Shown: piece after piece, positions 54,030 through 64,000 of the stretch
Position numbering within the stretch: the stretch's first letter is position 1
Layout of the letters: the number at the start of each line of letters is the position of its first letter
Assembly: GCF_033115175.1 (NCBI RefSeq)
Contig: NC_084827.1
Location: 61,379,201-61,443,200 of the forward strand
Length of the DNA stretch: 64,000 bases
DNA from: Lepus europaeus
Lineage: Eukaryota > Chordata > Mammalia > Lagomorpha > Leporidae
Direction: 5' to 3'
Translations under genes and position numbers: made by a program
The notes under the pieces: model-generated
Databases searched by the model: none
What the model was told of the DNA's origin: nothing
The model's input: the letters and a program-made list of their open reading frames with translations, nothing else

Positions 54030-54530
54030 ATTTTTCTGTATCTCTGAGGCTGGCTTCGCCAGCTGCTGAAACAAAGAACCACATGCTGGGTGTCTCAGAC
54101 AGCTCTTTATTTCCCACAGTTCCAGAGGCTTCCAACAGCTGGTTCACTCCCCAGTTGGCTGCAACAGCCAGAGCTGCGCCGATCCAAAGCCAGGAGCCAG
54201 GAGCTTCCTCCAGGTCTCCCAACACGGGTGCAGGGGCCCAAGTCCTTGGGCCATCTTCTACTACTTTCCCAGGCCATAGCAGAGAGCGGGATCGGAAGTG
54301 GAGCAGCCGGGACTCAAACCAGCAGCCATGTGAGATGCTGGCACTGCAGGCAGCAGCTTTACCTGCTACCCCACAGCAGTGGTTGCGATGACCTTGTTTA
54401 ACCTGCATGACCTCCTAAAGTCCCAGCTCCAGCGGCACTGACACTGGGGGTAACGGCTTCACACAGGAGCTTGGAGGAAGGTGCTGTCCAGTCCCTCACC
54501 AGCAGCCAATATCTCTCAAATGTTGGTGGC
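54030..54530 (-). repeat. MaLR LTR relic (MLT1-like) split by a CSINE
   Basis: gctgctgaaacaaagaacca, ctctttatttcccacagttc before the SINE; acctgcatgacctcctaaag, ggggtaacggcttcacac after it: the inverse order of an MLT1-type LTR. Confidence 0.55.
54128..54380 (-). repeat. CSINE, tail missing, inside the MaLR relic
   Basis: aacagctggttcactcccca to tgctaccccacagcagtggt. Confidence 0.87.
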
Positions 54531-54630
54531 TTTGGGATGCCCCGTTGACTGTGCTGAGATGGCAGGTTCCTGAGGACACGGATGCAGGGGCTGTGGGGTG
54601 AGGCTCTGCCTTGATGACACTCACCACTTG

Positions 54631-54860
54631 TCTTAGTCTGTTTTGTGCAGCTCCCAGAGAAAATCACAGATCAGGCGATGGAGAAGCAGTGGAAGTTTAT
54701 TCAGCAGACAGCCGTGGAGGCTAGACAGTGCCACATTGACATCTGACCACAGGTAAGGGCCAGCGACATGCGGTGAGAGAGGGCGAGAAGGGGCTAGCTC
54801 AGGACTGTCCTCCTCTTGCAAAGCCACTGCTGCTATCATGGGGGCCCCACCTTTGAGACC
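54631..54860 (-). repeat. Second MaLR LTR relic
   Basis: tgtcttagtctgttttgtgc at its edge and, on the minus strand, aataaacttccactgcttct near the end, as in MaLR R/U5 regions. Confidence 0.5.
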
Positions 54861-55526
54861 TCATCTAGCCCAAAGGCCACCACCAAGTACCACCTGCAGC
54901 TGAGCTAGGAGACTAAGTTTCCCACACCTGAACTTTGGGGAACCCATGTGGACTACAGCACCAGCGAGACTTGCCAAGCTGCCGTCTGCATGTGGCACGC
55001 TTTGTGAACCCATTTGTGAAACGGCCCATTTGTGAGCCGTTTTTCTTCCGTACTCTTCCTCCAACTGCCCACCCTCTGTCTGACTACTGCATCAGTCTTC
55101 ATGCAGCCTGCGCCAGGAGTTGGGTGTCTGAGTTGCAGAAGGTTGCAAATCTGCAGTCTCTCTGGATTAACGCTGCAGTGAAAGGCACAGCGAGGATTTT
55201 CAGTCGGCCTCTGAGTGTCCCGCAAGGCGTCCCCAAGTTGAAGGCATTGCAGCCACTCCTGTGCTGTCTCCTCCATAGGTCGTGAGCACCTCACGGGTTC
55301 CGAAGGTACGGAGCAGCCTGGCTGCTTTCCCACACTGGTCTTTCATTGTGATTCCAGCACCAACTCAGATTCTCTGACACCTACTGACTGTCCAGCAAAT
55401 CAACTCAGTTCTGACACCAGTGACAGCGGCAGTGGCAGTGCAGACTCCAGAGGTGAAAGGCTCAATCCCCCAGGGCTGCGCCTACCTCAGGCACCAGGCC
55501 CAGCTTCTTACCTTGAAACCCTACCC
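54861..55526. other. Unidentified intergenic DNA
   Basis: Overlapping frames of 116 and 126 codons on opposite strands (54935-55333) show no known protein; may be MaLR-internal sequence. Confidence 0.35.
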
Positions 55527-55860
55527 CTGGAGCTGGCGAGGCAGGTTAAGCTGCTGCCTGCAATGCCGGCATCCCATATGGGTGTCAGTTCCAGTCCTGG
55601 CTGCTCTGCTTCCCATCCAGCTCCCTGCTAATGCACCTGGGAAAGCAGCAGAAGATGGCATAAGTGCTTGAGCCCCTGCCACCCACATGGAAGACCTCGA
55701 TGAAGCTCCTGGCTCCTGGCTCCTGGCTTCAGCCCGGACCAGCCTTGGCCATTGCAGCCATCTGGGGAGTGAACCAGCAGATGGAAGATCTCCTCCCCCC
55801 CAGTCTGTCTCCCCCTCTCCATGTAACTCTGCTTTTCAAATAAATGAATAAATCTTAAAA
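55527..55860 (+). repeat. CSINE, full length
   Basis: tggagctggcgaggcaggtt to caaataaatgaataaatctt. Confidence 0.88.
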
Positions 55861-55870
55861 TAACAATTAG

Positions 55871-56228
55871 GAGGCTGGCACCACGGCTCACTAGGCTAAT
55901 CCTCCGCCTGCGGCGCCAGCACCCCAGGTTCTAGTCCTGGTTGGGGCGCCAGATTCTGTCCCAGTTGCTCCTCTTCCAGTCCAGCTCTCTGCTGTGGCCG
56001 GGAAGGCAGTGGAGAATGGCCCAAGTGTTGGGCCCTGCACCCACATGGGAGACCAGGAGGAAGCAACTGGCTCCTGGCTTCGGATAGGCACAGCGCGCCG
56101 GCCACAGCACATCAGCCGTAGCAGCCATTTGGGGGGTGAACCAACGGAAGGAAGACCTTTCTCTCTGTCTCTCTCTATCACTGTCTAACTCTGCCTGTCA
56201 AAAAAATAAAAAATTAAAAAAAATTTAA
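55871..56228 (+). repeat. Young CSINE, full length
   Basis: gaggctggcaccacggctca to poly-A; duplication ataacaatt(a/g)gga on both sides. Confidence 0.92.
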
Positions 56229-56243
56229 AAATAACAATTGGGA

Positions 56244-57347
56244 GACAGGAGCTCTTGGCAGGTGTCCCACTGACCTCACAGGGGGCTCAGATGGAAAACT
56301 GGAGCAGACCTCGGCTCTTTCCTGCCGCTAGTGTGGATCCGGGCCCTGAAGCTTTAAGAGCTGGAAGCCAGGAGCTCAGCAAGCCCTCAGCTGCCAGGCA
56401 GTCCAGGGACGGTGACAGCTTTCACCATCACTGGGACAAGGCCCAGAACTTTTAAGGTTTTGATCAAGAACAGAAAGAGCCGCTCCCGGCAGTCCCAGGA
56501 GAAGCAGAGGCAACCTTCTTCCTTCAGCTCAGCCATAAAGCCATAGCTGTGCCCTCTGTGAGCCGGGCTTGCTCAGGTTGAGCCCAGCCCGCCTGGCCTA
56601 GGGGCCTGCAAGTGCGTTTCCCAGATGCCCTTGTCACCCGCGCTCCCATCCGGCTCTGCGGATGGCAGTGCCGGGGGAGACTGAAGGCTGGGAGGAGAGG
56701 AAGGGGGCCTCCTGCTTGTAGCCATGGGGGCACCCCTCAAGTCAGTGTGGAAGTTTCCAGCTCCCCACTGCTGGGACATGCTGGGCACTGGCCCACGGTC
56801 TCTGTCGGAGGCACCAGCAGCCCCAGGCCAACACCCTTCCAGCTCCGGGTCCAGGGAGCGCCACCTCTCCCCTCTTGTATTCCCAGCCCGAGGCAGGGGA
56901 GCTGCTGCCCACGGTGCTCATCCGTTTCATTCATGAGACTCCAGTATCTGTGCAATGGGTTCCTAGAATTAAACCCCTTTTGTGTGAAACGTGCGGTGTG
57001 CTTTCCATTCGCTGGGTCCTACCTGAGCCCGTGCTTGTTACTGGGATGGGTCCGGTTCCCACCTTCTAGAACTCTGGGTTTCTAACATGTCAGAGGTACT
57101 TTCGGCCTCTTGCTCACTGGGTCCATTCAGCAAGAAGCCGCCACCATGACAGACTGGTGTGGTGCTCCCTGGCAAGTCAGGGTTAAGTACTCTGCAGGCA
57201 AGATTACAGCAGAGGACAGCCCTGCGGCCACACGGGGGCAGGTGCGTGTGCCCTCTGAATCACCGCCTTCCTCACTGGATTCTGACTCAAGGGCCATCTT
57301 TAACCACTGCTACGTGAAGCTGAGCCACATTTCTTTTCTCTCTCTCT
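56244..57347. other. Unique intergenic DNA
   Basis: 1.1 kb without a recognised repeat. A 157-codon plus frame (56612-57085) is overlapped by minus frames and lacks recognisable domains. Confidence 0.45.
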
Positions 57348-57694
57348 TTTTTTTATTTTTTAAAGATTTATTTATTTATTTGAAAGAGAGAGTTACAGAG
57401 AGGCAGAGGTAGAGAGAAACAGAAAGAGGTCTTCCATCCGTTGGTTCACTCCCCAAATGGCTGCAATGATCCTCGCTGAGCTGATCAGGAGCCGGGAGCC
57501 AGGAGCCAGGAGCTTCTTCCGGGTCTCCCACATGGGCAGAGGGGTCCAAGGACTTGGGCCATTTTCCTCTGCTTTCCCAGGCCACAGCAGAGAGCTGGAT
57601 CGGAAGTGGGGCAGCTAGGACTCGGACCAGCACCCATATGGGATGCTAGCATGGCAGGTGGCTGCTTTACTTGATATGCCACAGTGCTGGTCCC
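57348..57694 (-). repeat. CSINE, full length
   Basis: tttttaaagatttatttatt to gatatgccacagtgctggtc. Confidence 0.9.
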
Positions 57695-57769
57695 TAAAAA
57701 AATCTTAAAAAAAAAAGAAAAAGAAGAGAGAAGAGAAAAGAGAAAAGAAAAAAGAAAAGATGCCACCTG

Positions 57770-57944
57770 GGAGGCTGGGCCCTGTAGCAGAGTGCCTGGG
57801 TTTGAGCCCCGGCTCCACTTCTGATTCCAGCTTCCTGCTAAGGGCACCCTAGGAGGCAGCAGATGATGTACTTGGGTCCCTGCCACCCGTGTGGGAGACC
57901 CAGATTGAGTTCTGGGCTTCTGGCTTTGACCTAGCTCAGCCTCT

Positions 57945-57990
<46 letters not shown>

Positions 57991-58004
57991 TTTTCAAATG
58001 AAAT
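57770..58004 (+). repeat. CSINE, older subfamily, shortened
   Basis: ggctgggccctgtagcagag to gcttttcaaatgaaatg; (CT)n at 57941-57988; preceded by an A/G-rich run (57706-57760). Confidence 0.82.
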
Positions 58005-58033
58005 GGGAATACACACAGTATAAAACTATGTTT

Positions 58034-58346
58034 TGGGGGCACATGTTGTGATGCAGAGGGTTAAGCTGTCACTCGGGGCACCTGCATCCCCTACCAGAGC
58101 GTCTGGGGGTTCCATTCCCACTACTCTGCTTCCAATCCAACTTCCTGACAATGCATCCTGGCAAACAGCAGACGATGGCTCAAGTGCTTGAGACCCTACT
58201 GCCCATGTGGGAGACCTGGATGGAGTTCTGGGCTCCTGGCTTCAGCCTAGCCCAGCCAGGGCCATTGGAGATCCCTCTCCCTCTCCCTCTCCCTCTCCCT
58301 CTTTCTCTATAACTCTGCCTTTCAAACAAATAAGTCTTTTAAAATA
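58034..58346 (+). repeat. CSINE with (CCCTCT)n
   Basis: tgggggcacatgttgtgatg to caaacaaataagtcttttaa; hexamer run at 58273-58302. Confidence 0.85.
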
Positions 58347-58811
58347 AAAATAAACCTGAAAAACATAAGGAAACAGCATGCAATGCTTCTTCCTTTCTCC
58401 TCCAGTGAGCAGGAAACACAGGGCGAGCATCTGGTTTCCGGGAGCCAGGATGGCACCGTTTGTCCCCACCTGGACTTAAACCAGGAGATCGGGCACGGAC
58501 GCTTGCCCTCCAGGAAGCCAGCGTGTTGGCGGTGCCTACGGAAACACTGAGCCGCCTGAATCCAGTACAGAAGGGAAACAGGAGACCCGCCACGTTCACG
58601 GAATCAGCGCCATCCCAGTAACGAGCAGCCAAGGCTGCCAAGCTGTCGGCCTCTTTAGCGCCTCCCAGGTGCAGATGAATTTCCAGGCTGCACAACAGAA
58701 ACCAGGGCGGCCATGAAGCAGGCCAGGCCTTCCAACAGCTCACGGAACACAGAGTTAAAGATCAGCTTGTGTTGGTGCCAAAAACAAACAAACAAACAAA
58801 TGAAGTCTATG
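58347..58811. other. Unique intergenic DNA
   Basis: Nothing recognised apart from (AAAC)n at 58783-58799. Confidence 0.5.
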
Positions 58812-58935
58812 CCTAGTTTTTTCATAGTCTATATTTTTCCACGAACATCCAGTTAAGAGCCCTTGTCTGCAAGGCTTCCACAAATTTCTGTAGCAAAATA
58901 AACTTCTCCGTTCATTCTACTCTTGTTCACAGATT
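58812..58935. mobile_element. Mariner-type MITE, diverged
   Basis: gtttttt catagtctat and atttttccacgaacatcc, with gtagcaaaataaacttctcc inside. Confidence 0.35.
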
Positions 58936-59084
58936 CTTGCAATGGAAGAGATGATTGGACTGGTTCTCCGAAAGGAAACGCACTGGACTTTCTAGAAAGC
59001 AGAGTTCTGAGCTGCTCACCCACCCACCCCCAGCGCCGGCTGGCTGTGCTCTGACTCCATGCCACCGGCTAGTTTATTTTTCTT

Positions 59085-59413
59085 TTCTTTTAAAGATTTA
59101 TTTATTTATTCATTCATTCATTTATAAGGCCGAGTTACAGAGAGGCAAAGGCAGAGAGAGAGAGAGAGGTTCTCCATCCACTGGTTCACTCCCCAAATGG
59201 CCACAATGGCCGGAGCTGCGCCAATCCAAAGCCAGGAGCCAGGAGCTTCTTCCAGGTCTCCCACGTGGGTGCAGTGCCTTGGCCATCTTCTGCTTTCCCA
59301 GGGCATAGCAGAGAGCTGGATCAGAAGTGGAGCGCCCGGACTTGAACCGGCACCCATATGGGATGCGGGCACTGCAGGAGGCTGCTTTAACCGCTATGCC
59401 ACAGTCCCAGGCC
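59085..59413 (-). repeat. CSINE, full length
   Basis: Imperfect target duplication ccaccggctagttt / aaccactggctggttt. Confidence 0.9.
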
Positions 59414-59454
59414 CCAACCACTGGCTGGTTTCAATGTAAAAATCAATGATGCGT

Positions 59455-59520
59455 GTCTCTCTGTCCATCTCTCTCTCTCTCTCTGTAACTCTGCCTTTCA
59501 AATAATTAAAAAAAAAAAAA
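59455..59520 (+). repeat. CSINE 3' fragment
   Basis: ctctctgtaactctgccttt caaataatt plus A run. Confidence 0.78.
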
Positions 59521-59851
59521 TAGGCTGGCACTGTGGCTCAACAGGCTAATCCTCCGCTTTGCGGCACCAGCACACTGGGTTCTAGTCCCGGTCGGGGCAC
59601 TGGATTCTGTCCCGGTTGCCCCTCTTCCAGGCCAGCTCTCTGCTGTGGCCCGGGAGTGCAGTGGAGGATGGCCCAAGTCCTTGGGCCCTGCACCCCATGG
59701 GAGACCAGGAGAAGCACCTGACTCCTGCCTCCGGATCAGCGCGGTGCGCTGGCCGCAGCGCACTGGCCGTGGCGGCCATTGGAGGATGAACCAACGGCAA
59801 AGGAAGACCTTTCTCTTTGTCTCTCTCTCTCTCTCACTGTCCACTCTGCCT
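59521..59851 (+). repeat. Young CSINE, tail lost
   Basis: taggctggcactgtggctca to tgtccactctgcc. Confidence 0.88.
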
Positions 59852-60145
59852 AAACCAATGGTGTGAAAAGGAAAAAGCACAGCTGGTCTGATTTTGCTAT
59901 TTATTTCCCCAGTCCCACTGATAAGACGGTAAGATGAGAAAGAAAACAAACAAAACAAACTCAGCCGGAAGACAGAACTCAGAGGCCACAAGTCATCTTG
60001 GTTGTGAATGGGGTGGTGCTACTTAAGCTGCCACTGACAGCCAGCAAGCCATTAGTGGAGGCCAAGGACAAATGCCTCTTCTTCCCGGAAAACGGCTGGA
60101 TGGAAACCTATTGTTCCTTTTTATTGTTTTAAAAATATTTTTATT
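59852..60145. other. Unique intergenic DNA
   Basis: Nothing recognised. Confidence 0.5.
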
Positions 60146-60491
60146 GGGGCCGGCGCAGTGGCTTAACAGGCTAATCCTCCACCTTGCGGCACCGGCACAC
60201 CAGGTTCTAGTCCCGGTTGGGGCACTGGATTCTGTCCCGGTTACCCCTCTTCCAAGCCAGCTCTCTGCTGTGGCCCGGGAAGGCAGTGGAGGATGGCCCA
60301 AGTCCTTGGGCCCTGCACCCGCATGGGAGACCAGGAGAAGCGCCTGGCTCCTGGCTTCGGATCAGCGCGGTGCGCCGGCCGCAGCGGCCATTGGAGGGTG
60401 AACCAGCGGCAAAAAGGAAGACCTTTCTCTCTGCCTCTCTCTCTCACTATCCACTCTGCCTGTCAAAAATAAATAAATTAATAAAAAAAAA
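60146..60491 (+). repeat. Young CSINE, full length
   Basis: ggggccggcgcagtggctta to poly-A; duplication tttttattgg / attttattgg. Confidence 0.92.
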
Positions 60492-60499
60492 TTTTATTG

Positions 60500-60742
60500 G
60501 AACCGGTGCTATGGCGTAGTAGGTTAATCCTCCGCCTCCAACGCCGGCATCCCTATGGACGCCAGTTTGAGTCCCGGCTGCTCCTCTTCTGATCCAGCTC
60601 TCTGCTATGGCCTGGGAAAGCAGTGGAAGATGGCCCAACTCCTTGGACCCCTGCACCTGCGTGGGAGACCCTGAAGAAGCTTCTGGCTCCTGGCTTCGGA
60701 TCAGTGCAGCTTCAACAGTTGCAGCTATTAGGGTAGTGAATC
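60500..60742 (+). repeat. CSINE, 3'-truncated
   Basis: gaaccggtgctatggcgtag to ttagggtagtgaatcaaac; sits immediately after the preceding SINE's duplication. Confidence 0.87.
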
Positions 60743-61554
60743 AAACAAGTCTTGCCTGAAAGAACTTCATTAGTGGAGGCAAAATTGGCCTTTCAGTCCA
60801 AATCTGCTTCCAAGGGTCGTGTACCATGCACTACACCTGCGTAGTGCAGGGGACGAGAATCTCAAGTAGGCCGGCTCTTGCAACCTGCAGCAGGAGATGT
60901 GTGTCCAGGCACTCAGCATTTTGATCTGAATGATGGAACAGACGACAGCGAATAAGACATCACAGTGAATTCTGAATGAAGAGCGCACACCACAGAAGGT
61001 CTTGTGTGCTCACCACCCCTTCCTTTGGAAAGCCACCCTCCCCCACCCCCACAGCCCGCTGCTCAGGTCCTGGCGGTCCACGGCGCTGGCTGCCGGTGGC
61101 TGACCTGACCCAGCTGTGGTCAGAGTCCTCCTTGGGACCTTTGCTAAGGCGACCGATCAGTGAGGATTGCAATCCAGAAGGCCCCTGGGAGCTCCATCTG
61201 TCCCACTACATGCAGAGACACCACACAGCAAGTCTCACTTGAGACCTTGGGTGATCCTGCTGTGCCTCCAGGGGCTCGGCCACTCCCTCTCTGACTTTTC
61301 AGCATGTAACTGGGTGTAGGAGAGGGACTTTGAATATTACACACTCAGTACCTTGCATGGTTAATGTGCAGTAAGAGGGGACACTGGACATGTATGCACC
61401 TGATCTTGGCCTCACCAGCCTGGTTCCCTCTGTAGACATTGCAAGGGCGCCTGGGGGCCCAGCCCACATGCCTGTCTGCCATGGATCTGGAATCCTTGAG
61501 TTATTTACTGGCTTCCTTGTTTACATAACAGCTCTCTAGCCCAAGCCTAGAACT
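60743..61554. other. Unique intergenic DNA
   Basis: About 800 bp, no repeat or gene recognised. Confidence 0.5.
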
Positions 61555-61630
61555 ATCATGTTTGGAGGGCTGGGACTGTATCTGACTCACACAGAGCTGG
61601 CACACAGAGACTCTCAAAAATGCGTAAGAG
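61555..61630 (+). repeat. L2 3' relic
   Basis: gggctgggactgtatctgac, agctggcacacagagactct caaaaatg. Confidence 0.5.
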
Positions 61631-61834
61631 CCATTTTCTGCTTCTGTCAGCAAAAAAAAAAAAAAAAAAAGAAAGAAAGAAAGAAAAGAAACCCAGTCCC
61701 CACTACCAAGAGTAATAAACCACAAAGCACCTACTTGCCAAATGGAAATTTTTCTGCAATGGCTTTGACTGCAGCCAAATCATTTCCTAGTGGTTAAATT
61801 CATTGGCGACCTCACTGCCTACCCAACAAAAGTG

Positions 61835-62155
61835 TTGGCTTAGTCCATCTGGGCTGCCCGAACAAAACACCACATGGTGGGTGGCTTGGACACAATGGAA
61901 ATTTCTTTTTCGTGTTTCTGGCGGCTGGAAGTCCCAGCTCAGCCTTGGTTGGGTTCTGGCCAGGGTGCCTTTCCAGGTAGCCAACTGCTGCCTTGTGGCT
62001 GTGTGCTCACATGAGGGGAGGGGCGGGTAGGCTCTGAGGCTCCACCCTCATGGTCTAATCACCTCCCAAAGGCCCTGCCTGCTAAGACCATCACTGTGGG
62101 AGTTAGGATTTTCATGCATGAATTTTACGAGGGACACAGACATTCAGATTATAAT
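61835..62155 (-). repeat. MaLR LTR relic (MLT1-like)
   Basis: gttggcttagtccatctggg, tcacctcccaaaggccctgc, gagttaggattttcatgcat and gggacacagacattcagatt are the inverse MLT1 order. Confidence 0.65.
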
Positions 62156-62339
62156 AGCTGTGACATGGACTTGCCGCAGCCTAAATGCATCTTTATATCA
62201 GGTGTGACCTGGAGCTAAGAGGAGTCCTGCCCCTCCCCCCAGGCTTCAGGAGCTCTGCTGACCCAAATGGATTCACATGCCTCACATAGGTGTAGCAACC
62301 AGGACACAGCAGTTCATCCATCAACATATTTTGGTGGAC

Positions 62340-62405
62340 CAAGTTAATTCCCTTGTAACAAAGAGGGCATAGAGGCCTCTACAGGTTAAGTAACTTGCAG
62401 GTTTT
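62340..62405 (-). repeat. MIR relic
   Basis: ggttaagtaacttgcaggtt is the MIR core in reverse. Confidence 0.45.
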
Positions 62406-62486
62406 ACATTGCATGGTTTATAGATTCCTTAAAATCATCCATTCAGGACTTTTTTTTCATTTTATTTTAAGAGCATCAACTCTTGG

Positions 62487-62799
62487 GGGCTGGCGCTGTG
62501 GCGTGGTAGGCTCAGCCTCCACCTGTGGCACCGGCATCTACATGGGTGCCAGTTGGAGTCCTGGCTGCTCCTCTTCTGATCCAGCTCTCTACTAATGGCC
62601 TGGGAAAGCAGTGGAGGATGGCCCAAGTGCTTGGGCCCCTGCACCTGTGTGGGAGACCAGGATGAAGCTCCTGGCTCCTGATCGGCCTAGCTCCAGCCAT
62701 TGCAGCCATTTGGGGAGTGAACCAGCAGATGGAAGACCTTTCTCTATGTCTCCCCCTCTCTCTGTCTTTAACTCTACCTTTCAAATACATTTTTTTTTA
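62487..62799 (+). repeat. CSINE with 18-bp perfect target duplication
   Basis: aagagcatcaactcttgg at 62469-62486 and 62800-62817; head gggctggcgctgtggcgtgg. Confidence 0.95.
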
Positions 62800-62950
62800 A
62801 AGAGCATCAACTCTTGGTTTAACTCAAGAAAGTATAAGCTGGGGATGGGATTTCATTTCTGAAAACTAAAGCATAGGTGAAAGAAATTTTACAAGACTAA
62901 ATCAATGGAAAGGCAGCCGGTATACATGAATGGGCAGATTTAATATGATT

Positions 62951-63264
62951 GCCAGTGCCGCGGCTCAATAGGCTAATCTTCCACCTGCGGCGTCGGCACA
63001 CCGGATTCTGTCCCGGTTGCCCCTCTTCCAGGCCAGCTCTCTGCTGTTGCCCGGGAGTGCAGGGGAGGATGGCCCAAGTACTTGGGCACTGCACCCGCAT
63101 GGGAGACCAGGAGAAGCACCTGGCTCCTGCCTTCGGATCAGTGCGGTGCGCCGGCCGCAGCGCGCTGGCCGCGGCGGCCATTGGAGGGTGAACCAATGGT
63201 AAAGGAAGACCTTTCTCTCTGTCTCTCTCACTGTCCACTCAGCCTGTCCAAAAAAAAAAAAAAG
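62951..63264 (+). repeat. Young CSINE, part of head lost
   Basis: gccagtgccgcggctcaata to cagcctgtcc plus A run; lacks about 30 bp after the head. Confidence 0.88.
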
Positions 63265-63269
63265 ATAGC

Positions 63270-63910
63270 AGTACTCACTACATTGATCTCCTGAATGAAC
63301 ATAAATCTTATCAAAGATCCAGGTGCCATTTTGCAGAAATTGATGATCTGGTTCTAAAACATACAAGGGGCCCAGGTGAGACAAAACATCCTTGAAAATG
63401 AACAACGTTGAAGGACTCATACTTCTTCATTTCAAAACTTGCTGCATAGTTACAAGAATCAAGATGATGTGTTGGGGCAATCAAGATGATGTGTGGTGCA
63501 GTGGGTTAAGCCGCCTCCTGTGAAGCCAGCATCCTATAACAAGTGCTGGTTCAAGACTCAGCCACTCCCTTTCCAATCCAGCTCCCTGCTAATGCACCTG
63601 GGAAACAAGCAGAGGACAGCCCAAGTGCTTGGGCCCCTGACATCCAGGTGAGAGACCTGGATGGAGGTCCTAGCTCCTGGCTCCAGCTTGGCCTATCCCT
63701 GTCTGTTGGGACCCTTTGGAGTGAACCAGTGGATGGAAGATCAATATCTCTCTCTCCCTCTCTCTCTATGGCTTTGCTTTTCAAAAAAAAGATGATGTGG
63801 TGGTATTGGCATGAAGATGGACATATCAGAGGAACAGACTCAGGCAAGAAATATGGTTAATTAATTTTTTACAAATATTCCAATATAATAAAGTAGAGAA
63901 GGAATACACT
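63270..63910 (+). mobile_element. L1 ORF2 fragment split by a CSINE
   Basis: gatctggttctaaaacatac, tcatttcaaaacttgctgca, then after the SINE gtggtattggcatgaagatg gacatatc. Broken frame. Confidence 0.65.
63485..63789 (+). repeat. CSINE nested in L1
   Basis: agatgatgtg flanks both sides (63485-63494 also occurs at 63463-63472); tail gcttttcaaaaaaaag. Confidence 0.87.
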
Positions 63911-63940
63911 TTTCTTCTTTTTAAAAGATTTATTTATTTA

Positions 63941-64000
63941 GGGTCTGGCACTGTGGCTTAGCCAGTAAAACCACCGCCCGCAGTGCCAGCATCCCATATG
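63941..64000 (+). repeat. CSINE 5' end, cut by window edge
   Basis: gggtctggcactgtggctta to gtgccagcatcccatatg, inserted next to a reversed SINE-tail remnant (63921-63940). Confidence 0.85.

Noticed and set aside
1..64000. Many 60-150-codon frames within SINEs
   Set aside because: They recur with the same residues (for example [19 protein letters not shown] strings) because they translate the CSINE body; CSINE is a non-coding tRNA-derived retroposon.
49671..64000. ERCC3 exons in the right flank
   Set aside because: Expected neighbour by synteny, but no helicase-like residues were found in any frame.
1..64000. CRISPR arrays, bacterial operons, insertion sequences or origins
   Set aside because: All clear structure is that of vertebrate nuclear DNA; direct repeats are SINEs, LTRs or microsatellites.

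Overview
The window is nuclear DNA from a lagomorph, most likely a leporid (rabbit or hare). The evidence is roughly seventy copies or fragments of the lagomorph tRNA-derived C-repeat SINE (CSINE; head like ggggctggcgctgtgg, tail like caaataaataaatctt plus poly-A), together with L1 3' ends of a type I recognise from rabbit, vertebrate GT-AG introns and CpG islands. Nothing prokaryotic or organellar is present.

The window holds one protein-coding gene, CYP27C1, on the minus strand. All nine coding exons can be placed exactly: exon 1 at 49,223-49,447 down to the stop codon at 26,638-26,640. They join in phase into an uninterrupted 518-residue mitochondrial-type cytochrome P450 with the I-helix AGVDTT, the K-helix ETLR, the FRPERW meander and the haem-thiolate [10 protein letters not shown] motif. 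By orthology it should encode the retinol 3,4-desaturase that converts vitamin A1 to A2 retinoids. The gene starts in a CpG island (about 48,880-49,670) and has a plausible polyadenylation signal at 25,861-25,866.

Layout. 1-25,840: intergenic DNA downstream of CYP27C1, with dense SINEs, a decayed mariner-like transposon, L1 copies in both orientations, two full-length solo LTRs, MaLR and MIR/L2 relics, and an orphan CpG island (22,230-22,880) beside a 175-bp purine tract. 25,840-49,670: CYP27C1, whose introns are packed with SINEs and a nested L1 (43,795-46,588). 49,670-64,000: upstream intergenic DNA, again mostly SINEs plus MaLR, MIR, Tigger-like and mariner-type MITE remnants. In human the flanking genes are BIN1 (beyond the left edge) and ERCC3 (beyond the right edge); no exon of either was seen.

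I found no undescribed coding system. The points most worth a second look are the intact CYP27C1 in Glires, a SINE placed 36 bp from the exon 3 donor that presents an acceptor-like sequence, a candidate CTCF site just past the gene's 3' end, the orphan CpG island, a head-to-head SINE palindrome, and nested or serial SINE insertions with readable target-site duplications. Repeat boundaries were read by eye and are good to about 5-20 bp; family names come from recall, not a library search.
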